A program made the position numbers and the translations under genes. This document shows positions 17,639-26,604 of a stretch of DNA of 55,716 nucleotides, piece after piece (the first letter of the stretch is position 1; every line of letters starts with the position of its first letter). A model generated the notes under the pieces. That model made no database searches. It saw only the letters and a program-made list of their open reading frames with translations, and was not told the DNA's origin. The DNA is from Acidobacteriota bacterium (GTDB lineage: Bacteria; Acidobacteriota; Terriglobia; Acidiferrales; UBA7541), in the NCBI GenBank assembly GCA_027307115.1, contig DAHUXN010000021.1, positions 1-55,716 on the forward strand, in the 5' to 3' direction.

Positions 17639-18795
17639 AGTATTCGGAAAGCTTCTTCCTTCTCTCTGCCCTGCGTATTCCCCATGGGCACCGTCGTGGA
17701 AGGCAAATTCGCTTTGTGGCCGTTTCCGCTTCCATTCAGTTTCGATCCGCCGTTCGACTTCGCATTCCCGCCTTTGCGTCCGCCCATGCGCCCGGAAACC
17801 TGCCACTGCAACATCTTCCACGTGTCCCCGAACTTGTGATTGCCGCCCAACACGGCGGAAGCTTCGTAGCCGGACTGCACCATGCAGTTCTCGCAGCGCG
17901 GATCGCGTCCGTAGCCGTACTTTTCCCACGGAGTATTGTTGATCAAGTCGCTGAACGTCTCGTGATGCTGGTCCGTCATCAAGTAGCACGGGCCTTTCCA
18001 CCCGCGCGGGTTGTACGTCGGATTGCCCCAGGCCGTACACATCAGATCACGCTCACCTCGCAGAAATTCCATGTAAATCGGTGAAGTGATCACGTTGAAT
18101 TGTTCGAGCAGGCTGCTCGCCCGCTGGAATTTCTCGTTCACGTCCTGCCGCGACATGAAAATGTCTTTTGTCTGCACCGAAGCATACGAGTACGCCGGCG
18201 AAAGCATGTTCCCATCAACGCCCAGCGTTCGAAGGTACGCGAACAACTCGGCAATTTCCTCGATGTCCGTCTCTTTATAAACCGTGGTGTTCGAGCACAC
18301 CAGGAATCCGGCAGCCTTGGCCGCCTTGATTCCCGCAATCGCCTCGCGGAACACGCCATCGCGCTCGACGCATAGATCGTGCGTCTTCTCCAGCCCGTCC
18401 AGGTGAACGTTGAAAAAGAATCGCGACGTCGGCTTGAATTCGTTCAAGCGCTTGCGAATGAACATTCCGTTTGTGCACAAATAAATATTCCGCTTTCGCG
18501 CCAGGATTTCCTTCACCAACCGCCCAATCTCCGGATAAATCATGGGCTCGCCGCCGCAGATCGAAACAATCGGTGCGCCGCAGTCATCCAGCGCCGCCAG
18601 GCATTGTTCGACAGTCAACATTTCGTTGATCGTGGATTTGTATTCGCGGATGCGTCCGCAACCCGTGCAAGTCAAGTTGCACGCATGCAACGGTTCCAGC
18701 ATCATCACCAGCGGAAATTTTTCTTCGCGGCGAATCGCCTTCCCGGCCAGATATTTCGTCAGATTGGCGGTCAAGCTCAGCGGAAACCTCATCAT
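17635..18795 (-). CDS. hpnH: Adenosylhopene transferase HpnH (radical SAM)
   Basis: Radical SAM enzyme of 386 residues. The cluster motif CNLTCTGC (Cys about 39, 43, 46) is followed by GGEP for SAM binding. The C-terminal part contains the Cys group DPRCENCMVQSGYEA seen in this family, then a low-complexity Gly/Lys/Asn tail (about 345-386). It joins the 5'-deoxyadenosyl group to diploptene, giving adenosylhopane, the first step of extended hopanoids. The ATG at 18795 directly abuts the shc stop (TAAATGATG); the next ATG is also possible. Its presence shows that the host makes C35 hopanoids, not only diploptene. Confidence 0.95.
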   Translation of the reverse strand: MMRFPLSLTANLTKYLAGKAIRREEKFPLVMMLEPLHACNLTCTGCGRIREYKSTINEMLTVEQCLAALDDCGAPIVSICGGEPMIYPEIGRLVKEILARKRNIYLCTNGMFIRKRLNEFKPTSRFFFNVHLDGLEKTHDLCVERDGVFREAIAGIKAAKAAGFLVCSNTTVYKETDIEEIAELFAYLRTLGVDGNMLSPAYSYASVQTKDIFMSRQDVNEKFQRASSLLEQFNVITSPIYMEFLRGERDLMCTAWGNPTYNPRGWKGPCYLMTDQHHETFSDLINNTPWEKYGYGRDPRCENCMVQSGYEASAVLGGNHKFGDTWKMLQWQVSGRMGGRKGGNAKSNGGSKLNGSGNGHKANLPSTTVPMGNTQGREKEEAFRIL

Positions 18796-20820
18796 TTACC
18801 CCCGTTGTCCATTTCGGTGTTTAAATTCGCTCGGATTGAACTGCAACACGGGCCTCTTGGTTGGATGCGTCTTCGTCAAATTGCGATAGCGCGCCAGCGC
18901 ATAAAGCGGAAACGAATTCCGGTACAAGTGATATTTCAAATAGAATACGCGTGGAAATCCCGTTCCCGTAAACGCATCCTCATCCCATGAACCATCGTCG
19001 TTCTGATGTTCCACGAGCCACGTCACCGCGCGTTGCACGGCGGGATCGTCCGGGCTCTCTGTTGCCAGCAATCCAATAAGTCCCCACGCCGTTTGCGAAG
19101 GCGTGCTTTCTCCCTTTCCCTTGAGACTCGGGTCATCGTAGGAAGCGCACGTTTCGCCGAAACCGCCATCTTCGTTTTGTACGCTGCGCAGCCACTCGGC
19201 GCCTCGCCGGCTCTCTTTGCTTTCCGCCAGGCCCAGCGTTTCGGCGGCCCTGAGCACGCCACTCGTCCCGTACACGTAATTCGATCCCCACCGCCCGTAC
19301 CACGCGCCTTCTTCGGTCTGCTCGCGCTCCAAATACAGCACCGCGCGTCGTATCGCCGGGTCCGTCGCCGTCCAGCCAAATTTTCCGAGGCATTCAATCG
19401 ACCGCGCTGTCACGTCCGCCGAAGACGGATCGATCATTGCGTTATGATCGGCGAAAGGAATCTGCGTCAGCAACACGTGGTCGTTGTCCCGATCGAACGC
19501 ACCCCAGCCGCCGTCGCGATTCTGCATGCTGAGCAGCCACGCAAGTCCCCGTCGCGCAGCTTGCGCGTAACACTCGGGCTCCGCATGCGCCACATCCTGA
19601 AGCGCCATCAGTACAAACGCCGTGTCATCCACGTCCGGATAGAAATCGTTGCGAAACTCAAACGCCCATCCTCCCGGGGCCGCATCCTTGTTCTTCACTT
19701 GCCAATCGCCGGGTCCAAGAATTTGATGATCCAGCAGCCATTGCGCCGCGCTTCGTAGTGCGGGATGCGAAGGCTGAAGTCCCGCTTCTTCGAGCGATAC
19801 CATCGCGATCGCGGTGTCCCACACCGGTGAAATACACGGCTGCATCCGCAATGTTTCTTCTTCCTCAATCTCGTATCCCGAAATCCATCCCAGTTCCCGC
19901 GCGATCAAAGGATCCCCCGCCGGGTATCCCATCGCCAGCATCGCGTATACCGAATTGGCCATCGCCGGATAAATCGTCGCCAGCCCCTCGCAGCGCTCTA
20001 TGTGTTCGAACAGCCAGCGTTCCGCCTGCGCCAGCGCCCACTGCCGAAATGGCTTCCACGGCAATTCCTCGTGTACTTTCAGAACCCGGTCAATCGCGAG
20101 AAACAAGTTCCGCCATGAAAAAACCTTCCGCTCCCACGCGAACGCCTTCGTTTTGTTTTTTTCATCCGCAAACAACTCATCCACGCGAGCGTCTTCCGGA
20201 ATGCGCCAACCCGGTTTCCGCGCATAAATGATCGTAAGCGGCACAACAATCGCGCGCGTCCAAGACGACATATCGTAGAGGTTCACGAAAAACCAGTTTG
20301 GCAGCAGCATCAATTCAGGAGGAATCGCTGGCACCATGTCCCAGGCGACTGCTCCCACCATCGCCAGATAGAATCGCACGTACGAATTCGTCGCTTCCAG
20401 CCCGCCCAACTCCCGGATTTTTTTGCGCGCCGTTTCCATATGTGGCGCGCTCGCTGAGTCGCCTGCCAGCTTTAGCGCAAAATACGCCTTTACGGATGTA
20501 TTTAATTCGGAGGGTCCCCCCGGATAAATGTTCCATCCGCCGTCCGCGGTTTGCTTCCGCCGGATGTAATTCGCGAGCTTCCGCACTTTTTCGTTTTCGC
20601 GATCTTCCAGAACGCAATGCAGCAAAATGTGGTCCGACTCGAGCGTCGTATCAGCTTCCAGTTCGCCCCACCAATATCCGTCCGCGGCCTGCAGCGACAG
20701 CAAATGCTTCATTCCCCGTTCCACGGCGTCGCCGGCACCCCCTGAATCGGCCACCTGCTTCGGCATGCGAACTCTCTGCACCGCCGCCCCGAACTGTGTT
20801 TGTACGTCTGGAATTTGCAT
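18796..20820 (-). CDS. shc: Squalene-hopene cyclase
   Basis: Predicted 674-residue cyclase of the SHC/HpnF family. The catalytic acid motif DVDDTA lies at about 396-401, and several QW-type repeats are visible (for example QTADGGWN, QNRDGGWGAFD, QNEDGGFGE and QNDDGSWDE). It folds squalene into hopene at the membrane. The ATG at 20820 is preceded by AAAAGG; an in-frame start 45 bases earlier adds residues with no counterpart in the family. It is the promoter-proximal gene of the hopanoid operon: about 267 bp without a gene lie upstream, where the operon promoter must be, although I could not fix a -35/-10 pair. Confidence 0.96.
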   Translation of the reverse strand: MQIPDVQTQFGAAVQRVRMPKQVADSGGAGDAVERGMKHLLSLQAADGYWWGELEADTTLESDHILLHCVLEDRENEKVRKLANYIRRKQTADGGWNIYPGGPSELNTSVKAYFALKLAGDSASAPHMETARKKIRELGGLEATNSYVRFYLAMVGAVAWDMVPAIPPELMLLPNWFFVNLYDMSSWTRAIVVPLTIIYARKPGWRIPEDARVDELFADEKNKTKAFAWERKVFSWRNLFLAIDRVLKVHEELPWKPFRQWALAQAERWLFEHIERCEGLATIYPAMANSVYAMLAMGYPAGDPLIARELGWISGYEIEEEETLRMQPCISPVWDTAIAMVSLEEAGLQPSHPALRSAAQWLLDHQILGPGDWQVKNKDAAPGGWAFEFRNDFYPDVDDTAFVLMALQDVAHAEPECYAQAARRGLAWLLSMQNRDGGWGAFDRDNDHVLLTQIPFADHNAMIDPSSADVTARSIECLGKFGWTATDPAIRRAVLYLEREQTEEGAWYGRWGSNYVYGTSGVLRAAETLGLAESKESRRGAEWLRSVQNEDGGFGETCASYDDPSLKGKGESTPSQTAWGLIGLLATESPDDPAVQRAVTWLVEHQNDDGSWDEDAFTGTGFPRVFYLKYHLYRNSFPLYALARYRNLTKTHPTKRPVLQFNPSEFKHRNGQRG

Positions 20821-21087
20821 GGCCTTTTGACCGGAAATCCTTTTTAGGTCACGAATGGCAAGCACCTTTACGGCTCATCGACAAAAAACTCTCACGAACT
20901 ACTATCGTTCTCGTTTTTACGTGCGCAGCCTCCCAGCTAAGATGCAAAAAAACGCCACGCGCACACCCGTTTGCCTAACAGGTTTCCTAAGAATCAACTA
21001 GAAATGCAACTACTTACACACACCACCAAATTATCGCGGTCTTCGACTCAAGGGTCAACACAAAAACGCGCCCTCGACACCCGCGAT

Positions 21088-21735
21088 TCACCTCCCGAGT
21101 GCGCGCTGAACGTGTCCGCGCAACCGCACCGGAACAGAGCACCCGATGGGTTGCAGAAAACATGCCCTCGCGCGAATTATCCGTGTGTCCACGCCCTGCC
21201 AATTAGGCGCAAACAAAGGGGCGCGAAGGACGAAGCCATCCGCGATTCCCATCACCCTCCGCGCCGAAGCTTTAAAATCCGGACGTCTGGGGTCCAAAAC
21301 CAAGATCGCTAGATGCGCGGGCACGTAATCCAGCACAACATTGCTTTCGATAATCACGTTTTCGGCCCCGTTCATTAGCGCCCGCAATTCTGACATCGCC
21401 TCTTTGAAATGAGCGCCACTTGCTCCCAGTAAGAACGAACGTGCCGCGCCAGCCGTCAGAAAACGTGAAGAATCGGAATGCCCGGAACGGTCAGTTTCCG
21501 CGCGAAAACGATACCCCGCAGGATCATCGTTTAACGCGTGATGCTGGGTGATTTTTATAGCCATCCAATCGCATTCTGGAAATGCTCGAATCAAGTCCAC
21601 AGCCAAAGCCGTCTTGCCCACGTTTCGGCATTGCCCGCCGATTACAATAATCCGCGGCCATTTGCGAAACATCTTCGCTCGCAAGCTGCGTCTTAGCATC
21701 ACAGCGCCCATCGCGCGTGTCGAAACGCCTGGCAT
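21088..21735 (-). CDS. P-loop NTPase-like protein coupled to lpxD
   Basis: Predicted 215-residue protein with a Walker A near residues 33-41 (GGQCRNVGKT) and a MobB-like layout: a strand-loop-helix start, then DWMAIKITQHH, and a hydrophobic ENVIIESNVVLDYV strand ending in an acidic residue. It resembles small GTP/ATP-binding proteins such as MobB, but no molybdopterin gene is near. The ATG at 21735 overlaps the lpxD stop as TGATG with AGAGG upstream, so it is translated with lpxD. I do not recognise a function. The context suggests a role in envelope lipids or a kinase-like step. Confidence 0.65.
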   Translation of the reverse strand: MPGVSTRAMGAVMLRRSLRAKMFRKWPRIIVIGGQCRNVGKTALAVDLIRAFPECDWMAIKITQHHALNDDPAGYRFRAETDRSGHSDSSRFLTAGAARSFLLGASGAHFKEAMSELRALMNGAENVIIESNVVLDYVPAHLAILVLDPRRPDFKASARRVMGIADGFVLRAPLFAPNWQGVDTRIIRARACFLQPIGCSVPVRLRGHVQRALGR

Positions 21736-22748
21736 CACCTCTTCACTTCCTCAAGCTTGCGCACGCGTCCAGCCAAATCCGGTAAACGCGCGAACAACGC
21801 ATATTGTTTTTTGAACTGCGCCAGCGGACGCGCCGGCGTCCCCCAGACAATTTCTTTCGCCCGGATCGTCTTGCCATTCAGCACTCCCGTTTGCCCGCCC
21901 AGAACGGCCTCATCCTCAATCCGGCAGTGATCTCCGAGTCCCGCTTGCCCGCCAATCAGCACATGGTGACCCAGGTCGCAGCTTCCCGAAATCCCCGTCT
22001 GCGCCGCAATCACCGTGTGCTCCCCAATCCGGACGTTGTGCGCCACATGAACCAAGTTATCGAGCTTCACTCCCCTCTCAATTCTCGTAACGCCCAGCGA
22101 CCCTCGCGCGACAGTCGTGTTACTCCCAATTTCCACGTCGTCGCCAATCTCCACCGTTCCGATCTGCGGAAATTTCCAATGCCGCTCCTCGCCATAAACG
22201 TATCCAAAACCATCTCCGCCAATGACGGCGCCCGAATGCAGCGTGACGCGACTACTAATTCGCGTCTCCGGATAGAGTGTCACGCGCGGATAAAGGCGGC
22301 ACGATTCTCCAATCGAAGCGCCCTTCCCGATAAAGCAAAACGCTCCTATTTCGGTATGCGCGCCAATGACTGCGCCAGCTTCAATCACGGCGTACGGCCC
22401 TACACGCACATCCGCCGCCAATTTCGCTGACGGATCAATCACCGTCGTCGGATGCACTCCTCGCGCAATCGGCTCTGGCTCCAGCAACCATGCCGCTGCC
22501 TTCGCAAAGGCGAGTTTCGGGTTCGCAACCACCAGCAGAGTCTTGCCTTCGAGTTTCATCCCTTCGTGCAACAGCACGCACTCCGCCGCCGAAGCCTGGG
22601 CTCGCTCCAAATGCTTCGCGGCGTCGACGTAAATCAAATCCTCGGCGCCCGCGCCCTCGGGGCTCGCTACGCCGGAAACAGGCCGCGACAAATTCCCTTT
22701 CACTTCCGCCTGCAAGTACTCCGCAAGTTCTCCCGCGATTCGTCTCAT
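21735..22748 (-). CDS. lpxD: UDP-3-O-acylglucosamine N-acyltransferase LpxD
   Basis: Left-handed beta-helix acyltransferase of about 337 residues. An N-terminal uridine-binding domain (about 1-100) is followed by a long run of hexapeptide repeats (GVHPTTVIDPSAKL onward). The catalytic His lies in LVHVAHNVRIG. The C-terminal helix ends in LPDLAGRVRKLEEVKR. It adds the second 3-hydroxyacyl chain in lipid A synthesis, which is direct evidence for an LPS-type outer membrane. Of several in-frame starts I prefer the ATG at 22748, which has GGGGGAG about six bases upstream. Confidence 0.93.
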   Translation of the reverse strand: MRRIAGELAEYLQAEVKGNLSRPVSGVASPEGAGAEDLIYVDAAKHLERAQASAAECVLLHEGMKLEGKTLLVVANPKLAFAKAAAWLLEPEPIARGVHPTTVIDPSAKLAADVRVGPYAVIEAGAVIGAHTEIGAFCFIGKGASIGESCRLYPRVTLYPETRISSRVTLHSGAVIGGDGFGYVYGEERHWKFPQIGTVEIGDDVEIGSNTTVARGSLGVTRIERGVKLDNLVHVAHNVRIGEHTVIAAQTGISGSCDLGHHVLIGGQAGLGDHCRIEDEAVLGGQTGVLNGKTIRAKEIVWGTPARPLAQFKKQYALFARLPDLAGRVRKLEEVKR

Positions 22749-22796
22749 GTCTTGCTCCCCCATTTCTTCGCTGCCACTCAGACATCTTTCCACACG

Positions 22797-23702
22797 CTAC
22801 GACGCATAAAGCGATGCCTCGCCCGCTGGCCGGTTCTTCCACCGCTTGTGCACCCATAGCCACTGATCCGGGTGAGCGCGTACGTAATCCTCAATCACTT
22901 TGTTGAACCGCGCCGTATTCACGCGAATGTCCGCGGCCTCGTCATCTGTGTGCTGAAGTTGCACAGCGGCCTCGAATCGCAACCGGTATTTCCGCATCGC
23001 GCCATCCCAAAAAAGAAATCCCGGCACCACGGCGGCGTCGGTCCGCCGCGCGATGCGTGCCAGCCCTGTCGTGGTTGCGGCGGGAATGCCAAAGAAATCA
23101 ACAAACATCCCCTCGTCGAGCGATGTGTTTTGATCCGCCAGGATCCCCATTGTGCCGCCATCGTGCAGCACTCGCAGCATGGCTCGGGCGGCATTATTTT
23201 TCTCGATCGACCGGTTCCCGGAAAGGCAGCGATAGTGGTTCACCAGCGCGTCGACTCGCGGGTTATCCACCGCGCGCGCCAAAAACGACAGCGGATACCC
23301 GTATAACGCCTGCGCAAACGGCGCCAGCTCCCAAGCGCTCATGTGGCCCGTCAGAAAAATCACGCCTTTTCCGCGCCGATGGGCCGCATCGAAATTCTCG
23401 AAGCCATCCAGCACCACCAGGCGTTCGATATTTTCTCGCGACAGCTCAGGAAAATGCGCAAACTCCGCCGCCATCCATCCCAGATATCGCGTCATTTGGC
23501 GCAGTGTTTGACGGCGCTGCGCGTCCGTCCACTTCGGAAACGCCAACCGCAAATTCACCATCGCCGCGTGCCGAAGGGGCGGCCGGCACAGCAGCAATAT
23601 GTGCGCAATCGCTGCCGCAGTTCCTCGCGCCACGGGGCGCGGCAAAATTCCCAGAAACTTCACAATCGTCCATGCAGCGGCGTACTCGCACCATTCGCGC
23701 AT
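22797..23702 (-). CDS. LpxL/HtrB-family lipid A-type acyltransferase
   Basis: Membrane-associated acyltransferase of about 301 residues. An N-terminal hydrophobic segment (about 10-40) precedes the catalytic HxxxxE motif in TGHMSAWEL. Then come DNPRVDALV, a GILADQNTSLDEG segment that matches the family's DQ motif, and the late YVRAHPDQWLWVHKRWKNRP typical of LpxL/LpxM. It probably adds a secondary acyl chain to lipid A, or acylates a related lipid. The ATG at 23702 has a poor ribosome binding site; a GTG seven codons earlier is an alternative. Together with lpxD next to it, this is a lipid A branch beside the hopanoid operon. Confidence 0.88.
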   Translation of the reverse strand: MREWCEYAAAWTIVKFLGILPRPVARGTAAAIAHILLLCRPPLRHAAMVNLRLAFPKWTDAQRRQTLRQMTRYLGWMAAEFAHFPELSRENIERLVVLDGFENFDAAHRRGKGVIFLTGHMSAWELAPFAQALYGYPLSFLARAVDNPRVDALVNHYRCLSGNRSIEKNNAARAMLRVLHDGGTMGILADQNTSLDEGMFVDFFGIPAATTTGLARIARRTDAAVVPGFLFWDGAMRKYRLRFEAAVQLQHTDDEAADIRVNTARFNKVIEDYVRAHPDQWLWVHKRWKNRPAGEASLYAS

Positions 23703-23791
23703 CGTGCGCCATTCTGTCACAGTAATTTTCCGCGAACCAGCGCGCGTGTGCGCCGTGTGAACTGCGCCCGGCTCTGCTACACTCACCCGCC

Positions 23792-25453
23792 ATGGGCGAT
23801 AAACCCACACCGTCGCGAAAAAATATTCTCGCTGCTCTTTTGGCCATCGCCGTGTTGGCAATCTGCCTTTTCAGCGGCCTTTCCGCCATCGGCCTCGTCG
23901 GCCCTGACGAGCCGCGTTACGCATGGATTGCCCGCAACATGGCCCACTCCGGCAACTGGATCACTCCTTTCCTCTACGGCCTGCCCTGGTTCGAGAAACC
24001 AATTCTCTATTACTGGTCCGCCGGATTTTTCTTCCGTTTCCTGCATTCGCCAGAATGGGCCGCGCGCTTGCCCTCTTCTTTCGCGGCGCTGGTGTCCGCT
24101 CTCGCGATGGCCTGGCTCGCGCTACGGCGTTACGGAGCCGCAACGGCATGGGCTGTTCTGCTGATTTTCCCAACATCAGTCGGCGTCATCGCTTTCGCCC
24201 GCGCCGCTTCTCCCGATATGCTTTTCACGGCTAGCTTGGCCATCGCCCTTCTTTGCGCCGCAATCGTCGTCGAAAAGCGCGGCTACTTCGCCACCGAAAA
24301 TCCGCCCATCGTCTCCAACGATAAATTGGCCCTCGTTTTCCTTGGCGTCTCGCTGGGTTTGGCTACTCTTGCGAAAGGGCCCGCCGCTGTGATCCTCGCC
24401 GGCGGCAGCGTGCTTCTGTGGGCCCTGGCCACTCGCAACTGGAAAGCCGCCTTCCGGATGCTTCATCCTCTTGCCATTCTGTTTTTCTGTATCGTCGCGC
24501 TGCCCTGGTACATCCTCTGCGCTTATTTCAATCCCGATTTCTTTCACACATTTATCGTGCTCCATAATTTTGAGCGTTATCTCACTCCCGTCTTTCAGCA
24601 CCGTCAGCCATTCTGGTTTTTCGCGCTTATCATTCTGCTCGGGCTCCTGCCGTGGACCGCTCTTCTTGTCGGCGCCGCATTCGACGGCCGCCGCATCTTC
24701 CGCAGCGGCACGTGGCGAACGTCGTCAGGATTCTTCATCGCCTGCTGGGCGATTTTCCCTTTCCTCTTTTTCAGCTTTTCCCAGTCGAAGCTGCCGGGGT
24801 ACATCCTGCCCGTCTTTCCATCTCTTGCTCTGCTGATGGCGCGCTCGTTTGTCTGCGCTATCGAGCCTGCGCCGGGCAAGACACAATGGATCGGTGTCGC
24901 CACGGGCACCATGTGGGCGCTCCTGGGAGTTGCCGGCGCCATCGGCTTTCATCTCTTGCCACCGTACGAACCGCCGTATCAGCACGGGATCAATCAGCTC
25001 GCGCTCGCCGCGCTGCTCATCGGTTTAGTCACTGGACTCGCAGTCGAATTTGCCAGTCTCGCCCGTAAGCCCTGGCTTATGCTTGTAATTTCCGCTCTGG
25101 CTTCTGCCATGCTGGTGGGGGTCGCAACCGTTCGCGTGCTGCCACACATTGACGCGCTGGTTTCCCCGCGTCCACTGGCCCGCGACATTCACAAAATCCT
25201 TTCCGCGAACGAAACAGTCTATGCCGTTGGCGATATCAACAGGGATTGCGATTACGGTCTGCGCTTCTACCTCGACGAAAACGCCATTCCTCAATTTCAT
25301 CGCGGCGAAACACCCTCTTACGTCCTCGTCGGTAGCGACGGCGATATGCTGTTGAACGATGTTGGCCTTATCCGCCGAAAGATCGTCGCCAAATTTCTTC
25401 CGTATTGTTGGGTGGAATCGCTGCCGAAGCCGACAATCCCTGCCTACAAGTGA
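23792..25453 (+). CDS. GT39-family (ArnT-like) membrane glycosyltransferase
   Basis: Integral membrane protein of 553 residues with about 12 predicted helices. It opens with a signal-anchor helix and the luminal-loop motif GPDEPRYAWIA, whose Asp-Glu pair is the catalytic signature of GT39/ArnT transferases. PWFEKPILYYW and FSFSQSKLPGYILPVFP are further conserved pieces. A soluble C-terminal domain follows (about 465-553). It probably moves a sugar from a polyprenyl phosphate donor onto a lipid or protein at the periplasmic face. Lipid A is a plausible acceptor given the neighbouring lpxD and lpxL-like genes, but the gene is divergently transcribed from them. Confidence 0.88.
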   Translation: MGDKPTPSRKNILAALLAIAVLAICLFSGLSAIGLVGPDEPRYAWIARNMAHSGNWITPFLYGLPWFEKPILYYWSAGFFFRFLHSPEWAARLPSSFAALVSALAMAWLALRRYGAATAWAVLLIFPTSVGVIAFARAASPDMLFTASLAIALLCAAIVVEKRGYFATENPPIVSNDKLALVFLGVSLGLATLAKGPAAVILAGGSVLLWALATRNWKAAFRMLHPLAILFFCIVALPWYILCAYFNPDFFHTFIVLHNFERYLTPVFQHRQPFWFFALIILLGLLPWTALLVGAAFDGRRIFRSGTWRTSSGFFIACWAIFPFLFFSFSQSKLPGYILPVFPSLALLMARSFVCAIEPAPGKTQWIGVATGTMWALLGVAGAIGFHLLPPYEPPYQHGINQLALAALLIGLVTGLAVEFASLARKPWLMLVISALASAMLVGVATVRVLPHIDALVSPRPLARDIHKILSANETVYAVGDINRDCDYGLRFYLDENAIPQFHRGETPSYVLVGSDGDMLLNDVGLIRRKIVAKFLPYCWVESLPKPTIPAYK

Positions 25454-25457
25454 AGCG

Positions 25458-26393
25458 TTACTGCGCCGGCTGCCCCGAAGGCGGGAGGTGCTGCAGAAAA
25501 AAACTAACCACGAGGTTTTCGTAATTGCGGCGCCCTTCGTCGCTCATCTCCGCATAGGCCATCGTATCGGCGGAGTGGTCCTTCGGAGGCGGAGCAATTT
25601 GAAACATCTGAAGCGTTTCTCTATCCAAATCCGGTTTATCGGTCGATTCGATAAACAATTTAGGAATGCCCTGCAGTCGGCCTAGACCGCTGATGAGCGG
25701 AGGCACGCCGCGGTCCTTATAGTTCAGCATCCTAAACCCAAATAGGCAGAACGTCTTTACCAGCGGAAATGAGCCCAATCCTGTATGCCCTACTTGGATC
25801 GCCAGGAAATCCGAAGGCTGGTCGTACACGGAATCGACGGCTATCGCCTCGATGCGCGGCTCTTGGACAGCCGCGGCTATCGCCGCATACGCTCCCAGGT
25901 CCGTGCCCCATACTCCAAATCGCGAGCGGTCAATGTCTTCGCGATTTGCCAGCCCTTTGATCGCCGCAAGCAATTCCCGAGTTTCCTCGTAACCCAGCGT
26001 TGTACGCCCGGGCGCCGCGCCGTGACCCACAAAATCAAACAGAAACACGTTGAATTGGTGTTCTTGCAGCGCAGTCACCAAAGTCAGAATATCGGCCCGC
26101 TGCGATCCGTAGCCATGGCATAGCACAATCGTCGGCGCCCGCATCAACCCAGGAAAGAACCATCCTTCGCGCGACCCTTCGCCAGGAATATCAAAGCTAT
26201 AGACAGTTGGATGCCCCATCAACAAGGTGACATCAACATTCGCCGCGCTACGCGGTGGCGTCAGGATTTGATACAACAAATATCCTGAAATCGTCGCCGC
26301 CGCCAGAAAGACGAACAGCGCAAGAGCAAGCAACGATCCCGCAACGCGCGCGAACCGCACAAACAAGCGCTTCACATTGGGCATAGGATTCAT
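25458..26393 (-). CDS. Membrane-anchored alpha/beta hydrolase lacking the nucleophile Ser
   Basis: Predicted 311-residue protein with one N-terminal membrane helix (about 15-42) and an alpha/beta-hydrolase domain. It shows the oxyanion stretch VLCHGYGSQRAD and FLFDFVGHGAAPG. The nucleophile elbow reads VWGTDLGAYAA, so the usual Ser of GxSxG is replaced by Asp. Asp nucleophiles occur in haloalkane dehalogenases, but other dehalogenase features were not recognised. A non-catalytic or altered activity is possible. It converges with the GT39 gene with only four bases between the stops. Confidence 0.75.
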   Translation of the reverse strand: MNPMPNVKRLFVRFARVAGSLLALALFVFLAAATISGYLLYQILTPPRSAANVDVTLLMGHPTVYSFDIPGEGSREGWFFPGLMRAPTIVLCHGYGSQRADILTLVTALQEHQFNVFLFDFVGHGAAPGRTTLGYEETRELLAAIKGLANREDIDRSRFGVWGTDLGAYAAIAAAVQEPRIEAIAVDSVYDQPSDFLAIQVGHTGLGSFPLVKTFCLFGFRMLNYKDRGVPPLISGLGRLQGIPKLFIESTDKPDLDRETLQMFQIAPPPKDHSADTMAYAEMSDEGRRNYENLVVSFFLQHLPPSGQPAQ

Positions 26394-26567
26394 GCGTAGG
26401 CTGCAACACTCCGTTTCCGGCCGCCGCGCAGTTTAGCATAATTCCTGTACGCGCCAGCGAACACTCAGTGGTTCGTAACCATTGATTTAGGGATTGATAA
26501 GCCGAACCGCGCGAATTTTCCGCCACTTATGCCGCTTCCGAGTCTCTCGGCCTGCGGCTTGGTGCGG

Positions 26568-26578
26568 TATAATATAAT
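26568..26578 (+). promoter_or_regulatory. Overlapping TATAAT -10 boxes upstream of GNAT gene
   Basis: Two perfect TATAAT hexamers overlap by one base (26568-26573 and 26573-26578), 27-37 bases before the GNAT start codon at 26605. No good TTGACA-like -35 lies 16-18 bases upstream, so this may be a weak or extended -10 promoter, or chance in an AT-rich patch. Confidence 0.4.
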
Positions 26579-26604
26579 CGTTCAAGGGGATACTCAGGCC
26601 ATCC

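Noticed and set aside
17639-18040. N-terminal extension of HpnA by 134 codons
   Set aside because: The extension overlies hpnH, is not like any epimerase, and the ATG at 17638 overlaps the hpnH stop as expected.
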